NCBI GenBank assembly: GCA_027924645.1
Contig: BSBN01001752.1
Span: 14,216,001 to 14,280,000 of the forward strand
Reading direction: 5' to 3'
DNA from: Cunninghamia lanceolata
Taxonomy: Eukaryota > Streptophyta > Pinopsida > Cupressales > Cupressaceae
Length of the DNA stretch: 64,000 bases
Under the pieces are notes generated by a model. It worked only from the letters and a program-made list of their open reading frames with translations. It was not told the origin of the DNA and made no database searches. Numbering within the stretch: the first letter of the stretch is position 1; each line of letters begins with the position of its first letter. Both the position numbers and the translations under genes were made by a program. Below, one piece after another: positions 32,207 through 44,560 of the stretch.

Positions 32207-34301
32207 TTATGTTAGTGAACAAATTTTGTCAGGTCCAACTCTTTTCTATTTTATTTGCCCAATTAAGAGGTGACAAATGTACCAACAGTTGAATAAGATA
32301 TAAATCGAGGTTTATAATTATTCTTTGCATTTTGAAAAAGGGGCATCTCCCTTCGTATGATAAAATAGAAATAATTTGTTTTTGGGGTATGCTTTTAACT
32401 TAAAAGAGAGAAGGTAAATTTTTGGATATAAAGATGCAATAAACCCTTAATGCATAATGCACTGTAGGCAAAATAAAATAACTTTGAATTATATATTTAC
32501 CAAATCAATCCCAAAAATAGGAATGGAAACAAAACTGGAAAATGATTATTAACTTATCAACCATCATCCTTGCATCAAATTCAAACTTAAGAATGAAGAC
32601 ACTCAAATAATCATAATACAAGAGGCGGGTTTTCAATATCCCATACAAAGAACTATGAATTTTAATATTCAAACTCCAGTTATTCAACGTAAGAAGAATA
32701 AATGAACAATAAAAAGATGATGACTCAATATCAATTCTCTTTTGTATTGATGAGTCTAAAACAAGAGCACAATACCATCACTTAAGAAATTACTGTCTTC
32801 GTATCAAATACCTCCCTTTCCCTCCAAATTTTTCTTAAACCCATAAAGCATAATTAATGATCTAGTCAATGGAAAACAATTTTCCACCAAAAAAGACCCA
32901 ATATCTCTTTTACTCATTCATTTTATAGTAAAAGAGATTGGAACTAACATTTCCCATATAACTATCTTGTAACAAGTCAACTCTTATTACCCAAAATTAA
33001 TCAACTTAATTACCATTAAGTACAAGGTCATGATTAACCTAATCATAATTAAGCAAAGTAATAATGAATACTATAAACAAAAATCAATATGCATATCTTT
33101 TGGATAATTTTAAAACTGAAATTTACAACAAATTCCAAAGATAATATACTAGTGAATCCTTTCACTATACATTTAGAATGTTTTACTCATAGCATCAATG
33201 ATAAACTTTTACATATAATGTTTGACTATCAAGTCATATAAAAAAATGTACTACATATGGAGTTTTGACATTTGTCTTCATAAGTCTCAGCTTATCATTT
33301 GCTTGGGAAGGACAACATCACCTAAGTGCTTTTCCTCCAACCACAGACCGTCGGTCCCCTGCACAACTTCCTTCCTAGAAGTGGCCCTACCCTTCACAAA
33401 GGGAATCGATACAAGGAACCATTAGGTTTTCCATCTAAGTATCTAGTGTTGTGTCCTTCATAATATTTTGTAGTCATATAACTATAGATCCACTCTAACT
33501 ATGTATGACACTACTGGAAGCATTATGCCATCTAGAGCAAAGTGAACCGACTATTGCATGCAGAGATGGATGCATTACATTGGCCAAAGATTTATATACA
33601 TAAATGTTTCACAATGAACATAATCAAATGTTCACACACCTCATCTTGACTTAGAAGTTGTCTCATCCTACAGTGTTTACAATTTGACCCCTCTAGGTCA
33701 TAGTAAAGATTGGTGTTATACACCCTTTGTCCACTTGTCTTGGATTTCTAACTCTTTTTCTAGGAGTGTGTTCTCAAAAATTATTTTATCACTTAAGCGA
33801 CCAGGAACCTGTGACCTCCACATCACTCTATTCCCGTTCTTTCTTAAAAAAAGATTCATTTAAAAGTTCATGGTTTCATGTCTTAAGACCTTTCCGGTCT
33901 AAGGCTCTATGATCATCTTATACCAAAGATTCATGACAAATCGACATTGAATATAACATCTTTCTATCATATTCAACAATATTATTATTGAACTATATAA
34001 AATAGACTTAAAGTATAAATGTTCAAGAAGGGTTGTTTCACCCTATATCTCTTTCCAAAACATTACATAGTGTAATAAAAATATAGATTTTCAAATAGTA
34101 TACAATTAGTTGACATAACAACTCTTTAACCATTCATGGGTTTAATGACCATTCAGGCTTTACCTTCTTGTTGTTTAAAACTTATTATGTACTTCGTGCA
34201 ATTTAATAACAAGGTTACTATTTTCAATCTTTACTTTCACAGTCATATCAAGAAGTATCTCATAGAGATTAGCTTCCTCTAAAACCACATTTAATGTAGT
34301 C
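32207..34301. repeat. Diverged fragment of the long-LTR repeat family
   Basis: About 33,100-33,720 aligns with about 14,200-14,830 inside the large LTR-type element, in the same orientation. Shared blocks include GTGCTTTTCCTCCAACCA and AAGTGGCCCTACCCTTCAC. The remainder is AT-rich with no recognised gene. Ends could not be defined; the right side is the CACCA target of the copia element at 34,307. Confidence 0.5.
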
Positions 34302-34306
34302 CACCA

Positions 34307-35220
34307 TGTTAGAAATGAAAGCAACACTACTTCAATGGAAATCTTATTCGAGATAAATTTCAGCAAACTTTAATTGTGTGTTATTAATGGAGATTGTAAC
34401 AAAACATAAACCCACAATAAAAAAAATCTACCAAAAGCAGAATGAAACACATAACACAAGTGTTTAACGTGGAGAAAACCCTTGTGGATAAAAAACTCCA
34501 CCAAGAAAAGAGGTCAAGTTATATTATCTTCACAAAAGGAGATTACAAATACATTCACTTCCTCTGTCCTCCAACCTTCACTCTGGAAAAACTTGGGTAC
34601 CTGTAAACTATTATATTCATCTCATCTACTATGCTATGGTTTATATAGAATTTACACAACCTCAAGACATTAAATGACTTCTTACAAGCCCATAATACTT
34701 GTCAAGAGTCAACAACACAATCCTGGGCGTCCATGGCCAAGAATAGGCTCTTACGGGGTCATAAACACTATCATACATGCATCCTACACTTGGGAAAATG
34801 TGCCCATGCAAGCTTGAATGCCTTGGGGCCAAAAATAGCCACTTATAGCATCTTATGATGCGTCATATGCTATTATTAGTGTCATAGATTCTTATGACAA
34901 CTTACAGTTGTCATAGAATCTCTTACACCCTCTTACAATATCTATGATGTGCGTCATAACACTAAAAATAGATTATTCCTCCACATGTGCACCTCACTTT
35001 GACCAATTACCATTTACCATAGTAAATGACATCCCGTAGCTACCGCCAGTAACTCCAGGACTTACCGTGTAGTAACTCCGTACTTACCGTGGACAGTAAA
35101 TAATTTTTACCATTGCCGGTGAAACTTGTACATCCCTTATGGGTAATTACAAATTATAAATAATAAATGAAATAAATACAATATTGGGATTTACAAGGTT
35201 AATGGCACCTTATCCCAACA
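34307..35220 (-). repeat. 3' LTR of the copia element
   Basis: TGTTAGAAATGAAAGC to TTATCCCAACA on the plus strand, 914 bp. It is preceded by the CACCA duplication. Directly inside (35,221-35,231) lies the polypurine tract, which reads AAGTGGGAGAA on the minus strand. Confidence 0.9.
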
Positions 35221-35279
35221 TTCTCCCACTTGAAATTATACATTGTAAATCAACCCATAGGAAATCAAATGAAAAATAA

Positions 35280-36802
35280 TCAGGCACTAGAAACAAGGCC
35301 CATGGCCTCTCTGCACCACACGAACTTCTCTGTGCTCACAGGCTTGGTCAATGAATCTGCAACATTCTCCTGAGTGTCTATCTTTTTCAACTCAATCTCT
35401 CCGTTTGCAACCAACTCTCGAACAAAGTGATACTGAACATCAACATGCTTAGTTCGAGCATGATACATGGGATTCTTAGCCAAACAAATAGCACTCTGGC
35501 TATCACAACCAATCTGAATATTCTTGCAATCAAAACCAATACCTGTACACAGTCTCCTCAACCAAATTTCCTCCTTAGAGACATGAGTTGTAGCCATATA
35601 CTCTACTTCTGTGGTGGACAAAGCAACTGTGGGCTGCCTCTTACTCATCCTACTCACTGTACCTCCAAACAGAGTAAACACATAGCCACTAGTGGACCTT
35701 CGACTATCCAAGTCACCTACCCAATCTGCATCAACAAAACCCTGTATGTCCAAAGATTTATCCGCACTATCAGTACCAGAATAAACCAAACAGTGATCAG
35801 GAGTACCTGCAAGATATTTAAACACCCTTTTCGCATAGTTCCAATGCTGTCTACTAGGGTTAGACATAAATCTGCTCAAAACTCCCACTGCTTGGGCAAT
35901 ATCTGTTCTAGTGCAAACCATTGCATACATCAAACTCCTTACAGCACTAGCATATGGCACATTAGACATATCCTCAAGATCATCGTTAGTCTTTGGACAC
36001 ATATCTAATGAAAGCTTAGTACCAATGGGTAAAGGAACTCTAACTAGATTACAGTCCTGCAAACTAAACCTTTGCACAATAGTATTCACATACTTACTTT
36101 GTGACAACCAAAGTTGTCTGTTAACTCTGTCCCTCCTGATCTCTATTCCCAAAATATACCTTGCAGCACCAAGATCTTTATCTCAAATGCACCTGAAAGT
36201 TGGGCTTTAAGCTCACTGACCATACCCTTAGTATTGCTGAAAAACAACATGTCATCAACATACAAAGCAATAACCAGTATAGAATCATCAACACAATGAA
36301 TGTAAACATAGTGATCCTCCTCGCTTCTAACAAAACCCAATTTCAAAACAAATGAATCAAACTTTTGATACCACATTCTGAGGGACTGTTTCAAAACATA
36401 GAGAGACCTCTTTAACTTGCAAACCCAATGTTCTTTTCCTTTTACCTCAAAACCTGTAGGCTGTTGCATATAAATTTCTTCTTCAAGATCTCCATGTAAG
36501 AATGCAGCCTTAGCATCCATTTGCTCAATCTCCCAATCATAAGCTATAGCAATGGATAAGAGAAATCTAATAGAAGTCAATTTAGCAACAGGAGAGAATA
36601 TCTCACAAAAATCAACTCCCTCTCTCTAGGAGTAGCCCTTGGCTGCCAGTCTAGCCTTGTACTTCTCCAATGACCCGTCTGCTCCAAACTTCTTCTTGAA
36701 GATCCACTTAAATCCTATGGCCTTTCTTCCTTTGGGTAAATGAACAAGATCTCAGGTGTTATTAGAGTCCAAAGCCATCATCTCCTCTTGCATGGCTAGC
36801 TG
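35280..36802 (-). pseudogene. Ty1/copia reverse transcriptase and RNase H
   Basis: RT copies the RNA genome to DNA and RNase H removes the RNA strand. Minus-strand RT motifs are KYKARLAAKGYS, then DFCEIFSPVAK, the MDAKAAFLHGDLEEEIYM block, and the active site YVDDMLFFSN. RNase H shows FVDADWVGDLDSRRSTSGYV, SKRQPTVALSTTEVEYMA, and YHARTKHVDVQYHFVRELV, and ends at 35,280 after CREAMGLVSSA. A frameshift splits RT near 36,150-36,180, and stops follow KGYS and occur near 36,755-36,810. RNase H itself is nearly intact (a 290-codon open frame). Confidence 0.9.
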
Positions 36803-39250
36803 CTAAGACTCACTATCATCTGTAGAAATAGCTTCCCTGTAGGATTTGGGTTCATCGTTAGTACTCAATAAAGCATATACACAACAGAAATCTGGTGGGC
36901 TATACCTGTCAACTAGATTTCGTTGTCTTGTGGATCTCCTCAAGGGTGGAGTAAGAGACTCTACTCGTTCTTCTACATGATCATCTGTACCAACTTCTTC
37001 TATCACAACAAATTCATCTTCATCAAAACTACTTGAATCTTCTTCGTCTTCACCCCCTAATCCATCATTCTGTTCTTCCTGAAGTGCATCTTGCTGCTCT
37101 AACAAAAAGTGCACTCTCTTTACCTTTTCATCTTTTTCTTTTGGCTATTCAGGTTCATAAATAGCTCTAAGTTCCCTGAAAATTACATCTCTAGAAAAGA
37201 TAATCTTGCGGGTTAGTGGATTCCAAAGCTTATAACCTTTCACATTATCACCATATCCAATGAATGTACACTTTTCAGCCTTTGGATCCAACTTAGAAAT
37301 CTTTTCCTTAGGCACATGAACAAAAGCCTCACAACCAAAAACCCTTAAATGTGAAACAAAAGGTTTCTTACCTATCCACACTTCATAAGGTGTCGAATCA
37401 AGAGCCTTACAAGGAGATCTGTTTATCAAGTAGAAAGTAGTACACATAGCCTCTGCCCAAAAGCATTTATCCAACTGTGTATCACTAAGCATACTTTTGG
37501 CCCTTTCCATAATTGTTCAGTTCATCCTTTCTGCAACACCATTCTATTGTGGTGTATACGGAGTTGTCTTTTGTCTGATTATACATGCATGCTTGCAAAA
37601 CTCATCAAATTCCTTAGAGAAATATTTCCCTCTATTGTTAGATCTTAATATTTTTATCTTTAAACTTGATTGGTTCTCTACTAAGACTTTGAATTCCTTA
37701 AACTTAGTGAAAACTTTAGATTTATGCTTCATAAAATAAATCCATGTAAATTTGGATACATCATCAATGAAGGTTACAAAATAATGAGATTTTCCAATAG
37801 ATTCATTATCCACAGGTCCAAACACATCCATATGAATAATTTCTGACTTCTCTTTTGCTCTATTACTTCCTGAAGGGAATGAATTTCTGTTTTATTTACC
37901 AAACACACAATGCTCACAGAAATTAAAGTGCTCATCAGAATAAGAGAAACTGTCCAACAAATTTTTATTCTTAATAGTTTTCAATACATTATTGCTTGTG
38001 TGGCCCAATCTACAGTGCCACAACATGCATGTATTTTCAGTAGTGGCCTCAGATACATAGGAGGCATTACAAACTATAGTGGCTTCAAGCTTAAACAAGT
38101 TCTCGAATCTCTTCCCTTTAGCTACCACCAAGTTCCCTCTCACCAATCTGCAGCCATGCTTGTCAAATGTCACATGCATTCCAAAATCATTCAACTTCGT
38201 AATTGAAATCAGATTTCTAGCTAATCCAGGAACATGTAAAACACCAAGGAGGGTTTTAATCCTCCCATCACTGAAACACAACAATACCTTTCATTTCCCA
38301 ACAATCGGATATGTAGAGTTGTCACCAAGGTAGATATTACCTCCATCATATTCTTCATATGAGGAGAACCATTCCTTACGCAGGGTCATATCAAGTAGCA
38401 AGCAGTACACACAGCCTTTGTCCAAAAGCATTTATCCAACTGTGTATCACTAAGCATACTTTTGGTCCTTTCCATAATTGTTCGGTTCATCCTTTCTGTA
38501 ACACCATTCTATTGTGGTGTATACGGAGTTGTCTTTTGTCTGATTATACCTGCATGCTTGCAAAACTCATCAAATTCCTTAGAGAAATATTCCCCTCTAT
38601 TGTTAGATCTTAATATTTTTATCTTTAAACTTGGTTCTCTACTAAGACTTTGAATTCCTTAAACTTAGTGAAAACTTTAGATTTATGCTTCATAAAATAA
38701 ATCCATGTAAATCTGGATACATCATCAATGAAGGTTACAAAATAACGTGATTTTCCAATAGATTCATTATCCATAGGTCCAAACACATCCGTATGAATAA
38801 TTTCTAACTTCTCTTTTGCTCTATTGCTTCCTGAAGGGAATGATTTTTTGTTTTATTTACCAAACACACAATGCTCATAGAAATCAAAGTGCTCATCAGA
38901 ATAAGAGAAACCGTCAACAAATTTTTAATCTTAATAGTTTTCAATACATTATTGCTTGTGTGGCCCAATCTACAGTGCCACAACATACATGTATTTTCAG
39001 TAGTGGCCTCAGATACATAGGAGGCATTACAAACTATAGTGGCTTCAAGCTTAAACAAGTTCCCAAATCTCTTCCCTTTAGCTACCACCAAGTTCCCTCT
39101 CACCAATCTGCAGCCATGCTTGTCAAATGTCACATGCATTCCAAAATCATTCAACTTCGCAATTGAAATCAGATTTTTAGCTAATCCAGGAACATGTAAA
39201 ACACTAGGGAGGGTTTTAATCCTCCCATCACTGAAACACAACAATACCTT
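36803..39250 (-). pseudogene. Ty1/copia integrase region with internal tandem duplication
   Basis: Integrase inserts the DNA copy into the genome. The zinc-binding HHCC part (MLWHCRLGHTSNNVLKTIK ... CEHCVFGK) and the core start (IHMDVFGPVDNESIGKSHYF, FIDDVSKFTWIYF) occur twice because of a tandem duplication (37,426-38,390 and 38,391-39,351). After the first unit the core runs on through FCKHACIIRQKTTPYTPQ, NGVAERMN, and the GKKPFVSHLRVFGCEAFVHV motif to the acidic linker before RT (about 36,803-37,114). Stops interrupt the core after TPQ and after AERMN. Confidence 0.88.
37426..38390 (-). repeat. Tandem duplication unit 1 (integrase)
   Basis: About 965 bp, nearly identical to the adjacent unit 38,391-39,351. 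The junction at 38,388-38,394 joins CAGGGTCATA to TCAAGTAG, found separately at 39,341-39,350 and 37,427. Both units carry the same in-frame TGA between VGK and KVLLCFSDG. Confidence 0.85.
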
Positions 39251-39351
39251 TCATTTCCCAACAATCGGATATGTAGAGTTATCACCAAGGTAGATATTAC
39301 CTCCATCATATTCTTCATATGAGGAGAACCATTCCTTATGCAGGGTCATAT
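38391..39351 (-). repeat. Tandem duplication unit 2 (integrase)
   Basis: Second copy of the duplicated protease-tail/integrase segment, about 960 bp, slightly shorter through small indels. In transcription order this unit comes first. Confidence 0.85.
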
Positions 39352-40226
39352 GAAATGAGCATCCTGAGTCAATCAACCAATGATCATTAAAAACAAGATT
39401 ACATGCAGAAAGTAAAACTTCTTCACCTGCATTCGAGGACTTATCCGAAGCACTCTCCCATTGTTTCTTGGGATTTTTGCACTCCTTCACATGTCCCCTT
39501 TTACTACAGTTCCAACACTTAACTCTGTTCTTTTTACCAGGAGTCTTAGTCCGGACCTTGGACTTATCCTTAGCCCCTTTCTGATCTCCTTTAGGTCCCC
39601 TTTCCTTAGACCTTCCCCTGACACTAAGAGCATCCCCTGAACTATCTAAACTCTTCTTCCTCAATTCTTGTGATAGTAGCACTGAAACAAGAGCATCCAA
39701 CTTCGGATCCGCAAGGTTAGCAGTGATAGCAAGGATAACATTCTCCCAAGACTTAGGTAAAGAACAAAGAAGTAAGATGCATTTTATCTTCCTCACTAAC
39801 CTCAACATCTACTTAATCAAGCTGACTCACTAACAAATTAAAAGAATTTAAATGCTTTGCAACTGATTCACCTTCTCGCATTTTCATGGAAAACAATTTT
39901 CTTTTTAAATAAAGTTTATTTACCATACTCTTGGCTTGATAGATCTCACCCAACCATTTCCACAACTTGTATGCAGTCTCTTCCTTTACGACATTCAATA
40001 GGACAGAGTCTGAAAGACACAACCGGATGGTTCCTCGTGCCTTTTTATCCAGTCTATCCCACTCATCTTGAGAGACATCGTCAGGTTTCTTCTCTTTTTG
40101 GACAACCAACCATTGATTTATTTCTTCCAACAAATCTTCTATTTTCAGCTTCCACAACTCATACCTCGTTCTGTTGAACTTATCAATGTCCAATCGAGAG
40201 GTTGATGCAACGGTGGATGCATCCAT
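39251..40226 (-). pseudogene. Ty1/copia gag and protease
   Basis: Gag packages the RNA and the protease cuts the polyprotein. The likely start is the Met at 40,226 (MDASTVASTSRLDIDKFN), because the 11 codons before it are not copia-like. Gag shows YELWKLKIEDLL, AYKLWKWLGEIYQAKSM, LYLKRKLFSMKMREGESVA, and LNSFNLLVSQLD. An in-frame TAA (39,813) and a frameshift near 39,780 follow. The zinc knuckle is CWNCSKRGHVKEC (C-x2-C-x4-H-x4-C). The protease active site is WLIDSGCSFHMT. The frame ends with a TGA at 39,251. Confidence 0.9.
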
Positions 40227-40315
40227 AATAACAACACAAGATCTACAAAATAAATGCAACCAAATCTCCCACTACAGCTACAGCTTCCACACTACCACCC
40301 AAGAGTCAAAGCTAA

Positions 40316-40332
40316 CTTGGCTCTGATTCCAA
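40316..40332 (-). other. Degenerate primer-binding site of the copia element
   Basis: The minus strand reads TTGGAATCAGAGCCAAG next to the 5' LTR. It is related to TGGTATCAGAGCC, the initiator tRNA-Met site, with one substitution inside the core. The LTR end has also mutated (CTATTT instead of CTAACA). Confidence 0.7.
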
Positions 40333-41243
40333 ATAGAAATGAAAGCAACACTACTTCAATGGAAATTTGATTTGAGATAAATTTCAGCAAACTTTAACTA
40401 TGTGTTATTAATGGAGATTGTAACAAAACATAAACCCACAATACAAAAAATATACCAGAAGCAGAATGAAGCACATACCACAAGTGTTTAACGTGGAGAA
40501 AACCCTTGGAGGTAAAAAACTCCACCAAGAAAAGAGGTCAAATTGTATTATCTTCACAAAAGGAGATTACAAATACATTCACTTCCTCTGTCCTCCAACC
40601 TTCACTCCGGCAGAACTTGGGTACTTGTAAACTATTATATTCATCTCATCTACTATGCTATGGTTTATATAGAATTTACACAACCTCAAGACATTAAATG
40701 ACTTCTTACAAGCCCATAACACTTGTCAAGAGTCAACAATACAACCTTTGGCGTCCATGGCCAAGAATAGGCTCTTACGAGGTCATAAACACTGTCATAC
40801 ATGCATCCTACACTTGGAAAAATGTGCCCATACAAGATTGAACACCTTGGGGCCAAAAATAGTCACTTACAACATCTTATGACGCATCATATGCTATTAT
40901 TAGTGTCATAGATTCTTATGACAACTTACAGTTGTCATGGAATCTCTTACACCCTCTTACAACATCTATGACGTGCGTCATAACACTAAAAATAGATTAT
41001 TCCTCCATATGTGCACTCCACTTTGACCAATTACCATTTACCATAGTAAATGACATCCCGTAACTACCACTGGTAACTCTGGGACTTACTGTGCAGTAAG
41101 GCCGTAATTACCGTGGACAGTAATAATTTTTACCACTGCTGGTAAAACTTGTACATCCCTTATGGGTAATTACAAATTACAAATAATAAATGGAATAAAT
41201 ACAATATTGGGATTTACAAGGTTAATGGCACCTTATCCCAACA
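40331..41243 (-). repeat. 5' LTR of the copia element
   Basis: 913 bp, partner of 34,307-35,220, ending TTATCCCAACA, followed by the CACCA duplication at 41,244-41,248. Scattered substitutions between the two LTRs (several percent by eye) fit an older insertion than the Tat-like element. Confidence 0.88.
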
Positions 41244-41469
41244 CACCATATGAGACTCAAACATTAATATCTTGTCATTACATATTTTCAGACCTGAGAT
41301 ATATACACAAGATTTATGGGTTGAACATTGGTAATAATCATTTCAATATCGTGCCACAACACAATGATTAACAATCTGTAATAATATATGATTTTGCATA
41401 CGTTGCGATGCAAGCTAACCATTATCATGACTACTTCTGTTCTTCACTAGCAAATACAACTATCTACTT

Positions 41470-41746
41470 ACTATTTGAATGATCTGCTCTAAGAGAACTG
41501 ATGATCTTCTGATAGCGATAACTTTTAGTAGGCAAGTCCCATTGACATGAAATTTGGATATGATGTGGATGATGATGTGTAGATGCTAAGTCTTGCTCCA
41601 TGAGATCTGGTATGAAGATGCGACAAAATGCCGTACAAAATGTTAAAACTGTAATTGACTGAACTGAACTGGAAATGAAAGAAAAGAAAGAATGCAAATG
41701 TTTTTGGTTGATGCAAGATTGCTCTACAACCTGGGATGCTCCTACA
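41470..41746 (-). repeat. Truncated chromovirus 3' LTR
   Basis: Aligns with 59,137-59,411, the last part of the 5' LTR (shared blocks GAGAACTGATGATCTTCTGA and TTGGTTGATGCAAGATTG), and ends GGGATGCTCCTACA. The first about 515 bases of the LTR are missing. No target duplication can be seen. Confidence 0.75.
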
Positions 41747-41789
41747 TCAAAGACCTAGGGTTGTTGAAAAAGTGAGTCCCTCACTTTTC

Positions 41790-42039
41790 TAGGGCTAGAG
41801 GAAAACCAAGGTGGTCTACCTTAGCTTGAGAAATCCATGTTGAATCTTCTTCAAGTCTGCCTTTCCAGTTTACCAAATATTCTTTGTATTGCTTGTCTCT
41901 GGTACTACGTCCAACTCTGTTGTCCAAGATGTCTTCTATTTTCTCCGGTTGTTGTTGTCGTAATTAAATCTTCAAATCATCTCCAATGTAGTCCCTTGAT
42001 TCTCCTTCATGATATTGGTTTAAGTCTACAATGTTGAAT
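41790..42039 (-). pseudogene. Chromovirus chromodomain remnant
   Basis: The minus strand encodes IFNIVDLNQYHEG, then a chromodomain: EKIEDILDNRVG, YKEYLVNWKGRLEEDSTW and ISQAKVDHLGF (the YLVKWKG-x-EEDTW pattern). In chromoviruses this domain at the end of integrase directs insertion to particular chromatin. A TAA at about 41,963 precedes the domain. The frame is cut upstream by the TIR element, whose other side (43,003) carries the expected preceding residues LSKTLGISP. Confidence 0.75.
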
Positions 42040-42046
42040 ATAGGTG

Positions 42047-43002
42047 GGTCATCCCACAATAATGGATTACATTTTTTGGCCAAACTTGACATTGAAATCA
42101 ACATTTTGAACTAAATCTTCACTTTCTGACACATATAGCCACTAAACTGTTAGGAATTTGAAGATGCAAACTAGTGAATTGTGAGATTTTGTTTGTAGAT
42201 TCTAAATATATATATTTTAAAAAAATTTGGAGTTAAAATATAAAAAATTTGTGTCTCCTTTGATAACTAGTTTTTAATAGTAAACAACATTTTTTAAAGT
42301 GATGTGTATTTTGTCGCACATAACTTTTTTTCTACAAAAGATAAAATTCTAATTCTTTTGAATTTAGATTGGTAACATCGATATCTAGAGGATGCATTTG
42401 GTTTCATAAAGTTTTGTTGAATAGTTTTTTAATTAAGTTTTGAGGTCAAATCAATTATAATTTAGACATAGGCCTATTTTGTCCTACATAACTTTTTTTG
42501 TATGTATCAAAATTCAATTTTTTTTGTTGGAATAAGGACATCAATACCTAGAGGATATGTATTTTTTAGAATTTTTTTCTCTATTTTCCTATTTTTTGTA
42601 TGTGTGAAACAAAGACCTTGATGTTCATTGAAAAACCTACATTCACAAGAAATAAAAAATAAATATAATAATCAAATTAAATATATTTAAAATTATACTT
42701 TTTGGGAAGCTTATAATAAGGACTACATACTTACAAAACATAAATTTTAAATGAATTCATTTGATCCCCCAGAAGGTAAATCAAAAATGGTTTTTTATCA
42801 ACATTTTGATAGATGTATAGGAGACTCCATTATCTAGGTATGGTTTAAAACTAGGGGGGTTCTATCCAAGGGGGTTTGAAATCATTATAAAACACTTCAA
42901 ATGGAATCTTTCAAGGCTTAAATCATTATATTTTCTAAAAATATGTGATTTTAGCAAAAATTAGGATGTCCCAGAAAGTGTAACCCATTATTGTGGCAAC
43001 AC
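42047..43002. mobile_element. 956-bp TIR element (MITE-like DNA transposon)
   Basis: Inserted between the ISP and IFN codons of the chromovirus integrase tail. ATAGGTG is present on both sides (42,040-42,046 and 43,003-43,009). The imperfect terminal inverted repeats share CCACAATAATGG, then TTACA and TTT-TGG (left end 42,054-42,080, right end 42,970-42,996). The interior is AT-rich without a transposase. A 7-8 bp duplication suggests a hAT- or Mutator-like origin, not resolved here. Confidence 0.7.
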
Positions 43003-44140
43003 ATAGGTGATATACCCAATGTCTTCGATAGTTTCACTTCATATGCATTTCCTGAATCAAATTTCCTTAGTATCCTACATGGTCCAAACTTTGTCATCTT
43101 CAACTTGTTATATGTCCCTACTAGAAATCTCTCTTTTCTCAGATATACCATTACCTCATTTCTAACTGAAAATTCTTTGTCTCTTCTTCTCATCTGCTTG
43201 CTCCTTATACTTTCTATTCATTTCCTCCAAATGCTTCTTGACCTGATTATGTATTATCTCCATGTATCCTGCAAATTCTTCTACCTTTGCACTTCTCTTA
43301 TTCTCCATACTGATGTCACTCAACTCTTTAACTCCTCTAGGGTTAGTTCCTGTCAACATCTCAAAAGGTGTCTTCCCTATACTCCTATTCATTGAATTAT
43401 TGTATGCAAACTCTACTTGCGGTAGAATTAGATCCCAATTTCCTGCCTTATCTCCTACAAAACATCTCAACAAGTTTCCCAAACTCCTATTTACCACTTC
43501 TGTTTGTCCATCTATCTGTGAATAAAATGTTGAACTGAACTTTAGGTCTGTCTTCATCTTCTTCCAAAATGTCCTCCAAAAGTATCCAATGAATCTTGTA
43601 TCCCTGTCCGAAACTATGCTCTTAGGTAATCCAAGCAATCTCACAATCTCCTTGAAAAATAGATCAACAACATGCACTACATCATTTGTCTTCTTACAAG
43701 GTATGAAATATGCCATCTTTGAAAATCTATCCACCACTACAAATATAGAATCATGTCCTCTCTATGTTCTTGGCAATCCTAATATGAAATCCATGCTTAT
43801 GTCTTCCCAAGGTCTCTCCAGTACTGTCAAAGATTTGTACAAACTAGTATCTAACTATTCCCTTTTGCAACTTGACATACTCTACAACTCTGCACAAACT
43901 TCCTTACATCCTTATATATATGAGGCCAAAACTAATGTTCACTTACCAAAGCCAGTGTCTTGTTAATTCCAAAATGTCCTGCTAATCCACCACTATGCTT
44001 CTCCTTGATCAAACTGTCTCTCATTAAACTCCTAGGTATACACAATTGATTTCCCTTGAACAACATATCCTCATGAATGAAATAATCTAACCACTTACTT
44101 CTATCAGTAACAACAGGTTCCTTATGTATGCTTTCCATAG
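43003..44140 (-). pseudogene. Chromovirus integrase remnant
   Basis: Minus-strand order: zinc-binding motif (KHSGGLAGHFGINKTLALVS ... C-x2-C at about 43,860-44,010), core with DFILGLP (about 43,780), VDRFSKMAYFIPC, SIVSDRDTRFIG and QIDGQTEVVNRSLGNLLRC, so the D, D and E positions are visible. It ends with KFGPCRILRKFDSGNAYEV. A stop interrupts the core near 43,760, frameshifts occur near 43,165, 43,850 and 43,930, and the tail is split by the TIR element at 43,002. Confidence 0.88.
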
Positions 44141-44335
44141 TTTTGTAAAATCAAGATCTACTTCATACATACGCTTCGGTTCTTCAAAACCTAATACTTC
44201 AACTCTCATCTCTGTCAGCAAATTCCTTCTTCTACTCAAGGCATCTGCAACTTTGTTTGACATCTCACTCCTATGTTTCAATACAAGTGTGTAACTCTGC
44301 ATGCACTCTACCCATCTCATATGTCTCTGATACTC
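44141..44335 (-). pseudogene. Chromovirus RNase H C-terminal remnant
   Basis: Encodes MRWVECMQSYTLVLKHRSEM and SNKVADALSRR, the last catalytic-Asp motif (ADALSR) of the Ty3/gypsy RNase H, followed by the linker to integrase. RT and the rest of RNase H are missing, because only about ten codons separate this from the pre-RT linker. Confidence 0.8.
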
Positions 44336-44560
44336 CAGATTGGTGGCAATCCCTCAAGTACATTATCTGATATGATGTCTTCATACTTTGTCAACAATTT
44401 AGTTATCTCCTCTGGCTGTGAATCTTCGATCTCTATACTTAGTGTTCCATGCTTCCTAGGGATCAATGAAAAACACATTCTCATGTCTCAAACCATCCAA
44501 AAAATTTCTTCCATCTACCAAACAAATTTTAGCATTCCCACGTACTTCACCCTTAGGCTC
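44336..44560 (-). pseudogene. Chromovirus protease-RT linker remnant
   Basis: The minus strand encodes KGEVRGNAKICLVDGR, FFIDP, and, in another frame, EEITKLLTKYEDIISDNV followed by LEGLPPI, which resembles the stretch just before RT in Ty3/gypsy Pol. It continues the frame that ends at 56,837 on the far side of the Tat-like insertion. It ends abruptly at the RT deletion. Confidence 0.65.

Larger units (their letters stand above)
34307..41243 (-). mobile_element. Full-length but decayed Ty1/copia retrotransposon
   Basis: Bounded by LTRs of 914 bp (34,307-35,220) and 913 bp (40,331-41,243) and flanked by CACCA on both sides (34,302-34,306 and 41,244-41,248). Domain order on the minus strand is gag, protease, integrase, RT, RNase H, as in Ty1/copia. 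The polypurine tract (AAGTGGGAGAA) adjoins the lower LTR, and a mutated initiator tRNA-Met primer site adjoins the upper one. Many stops and frameshifts plus a tandem duplication in integrase show it cannot transpose alone. Confidence 0.92.
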
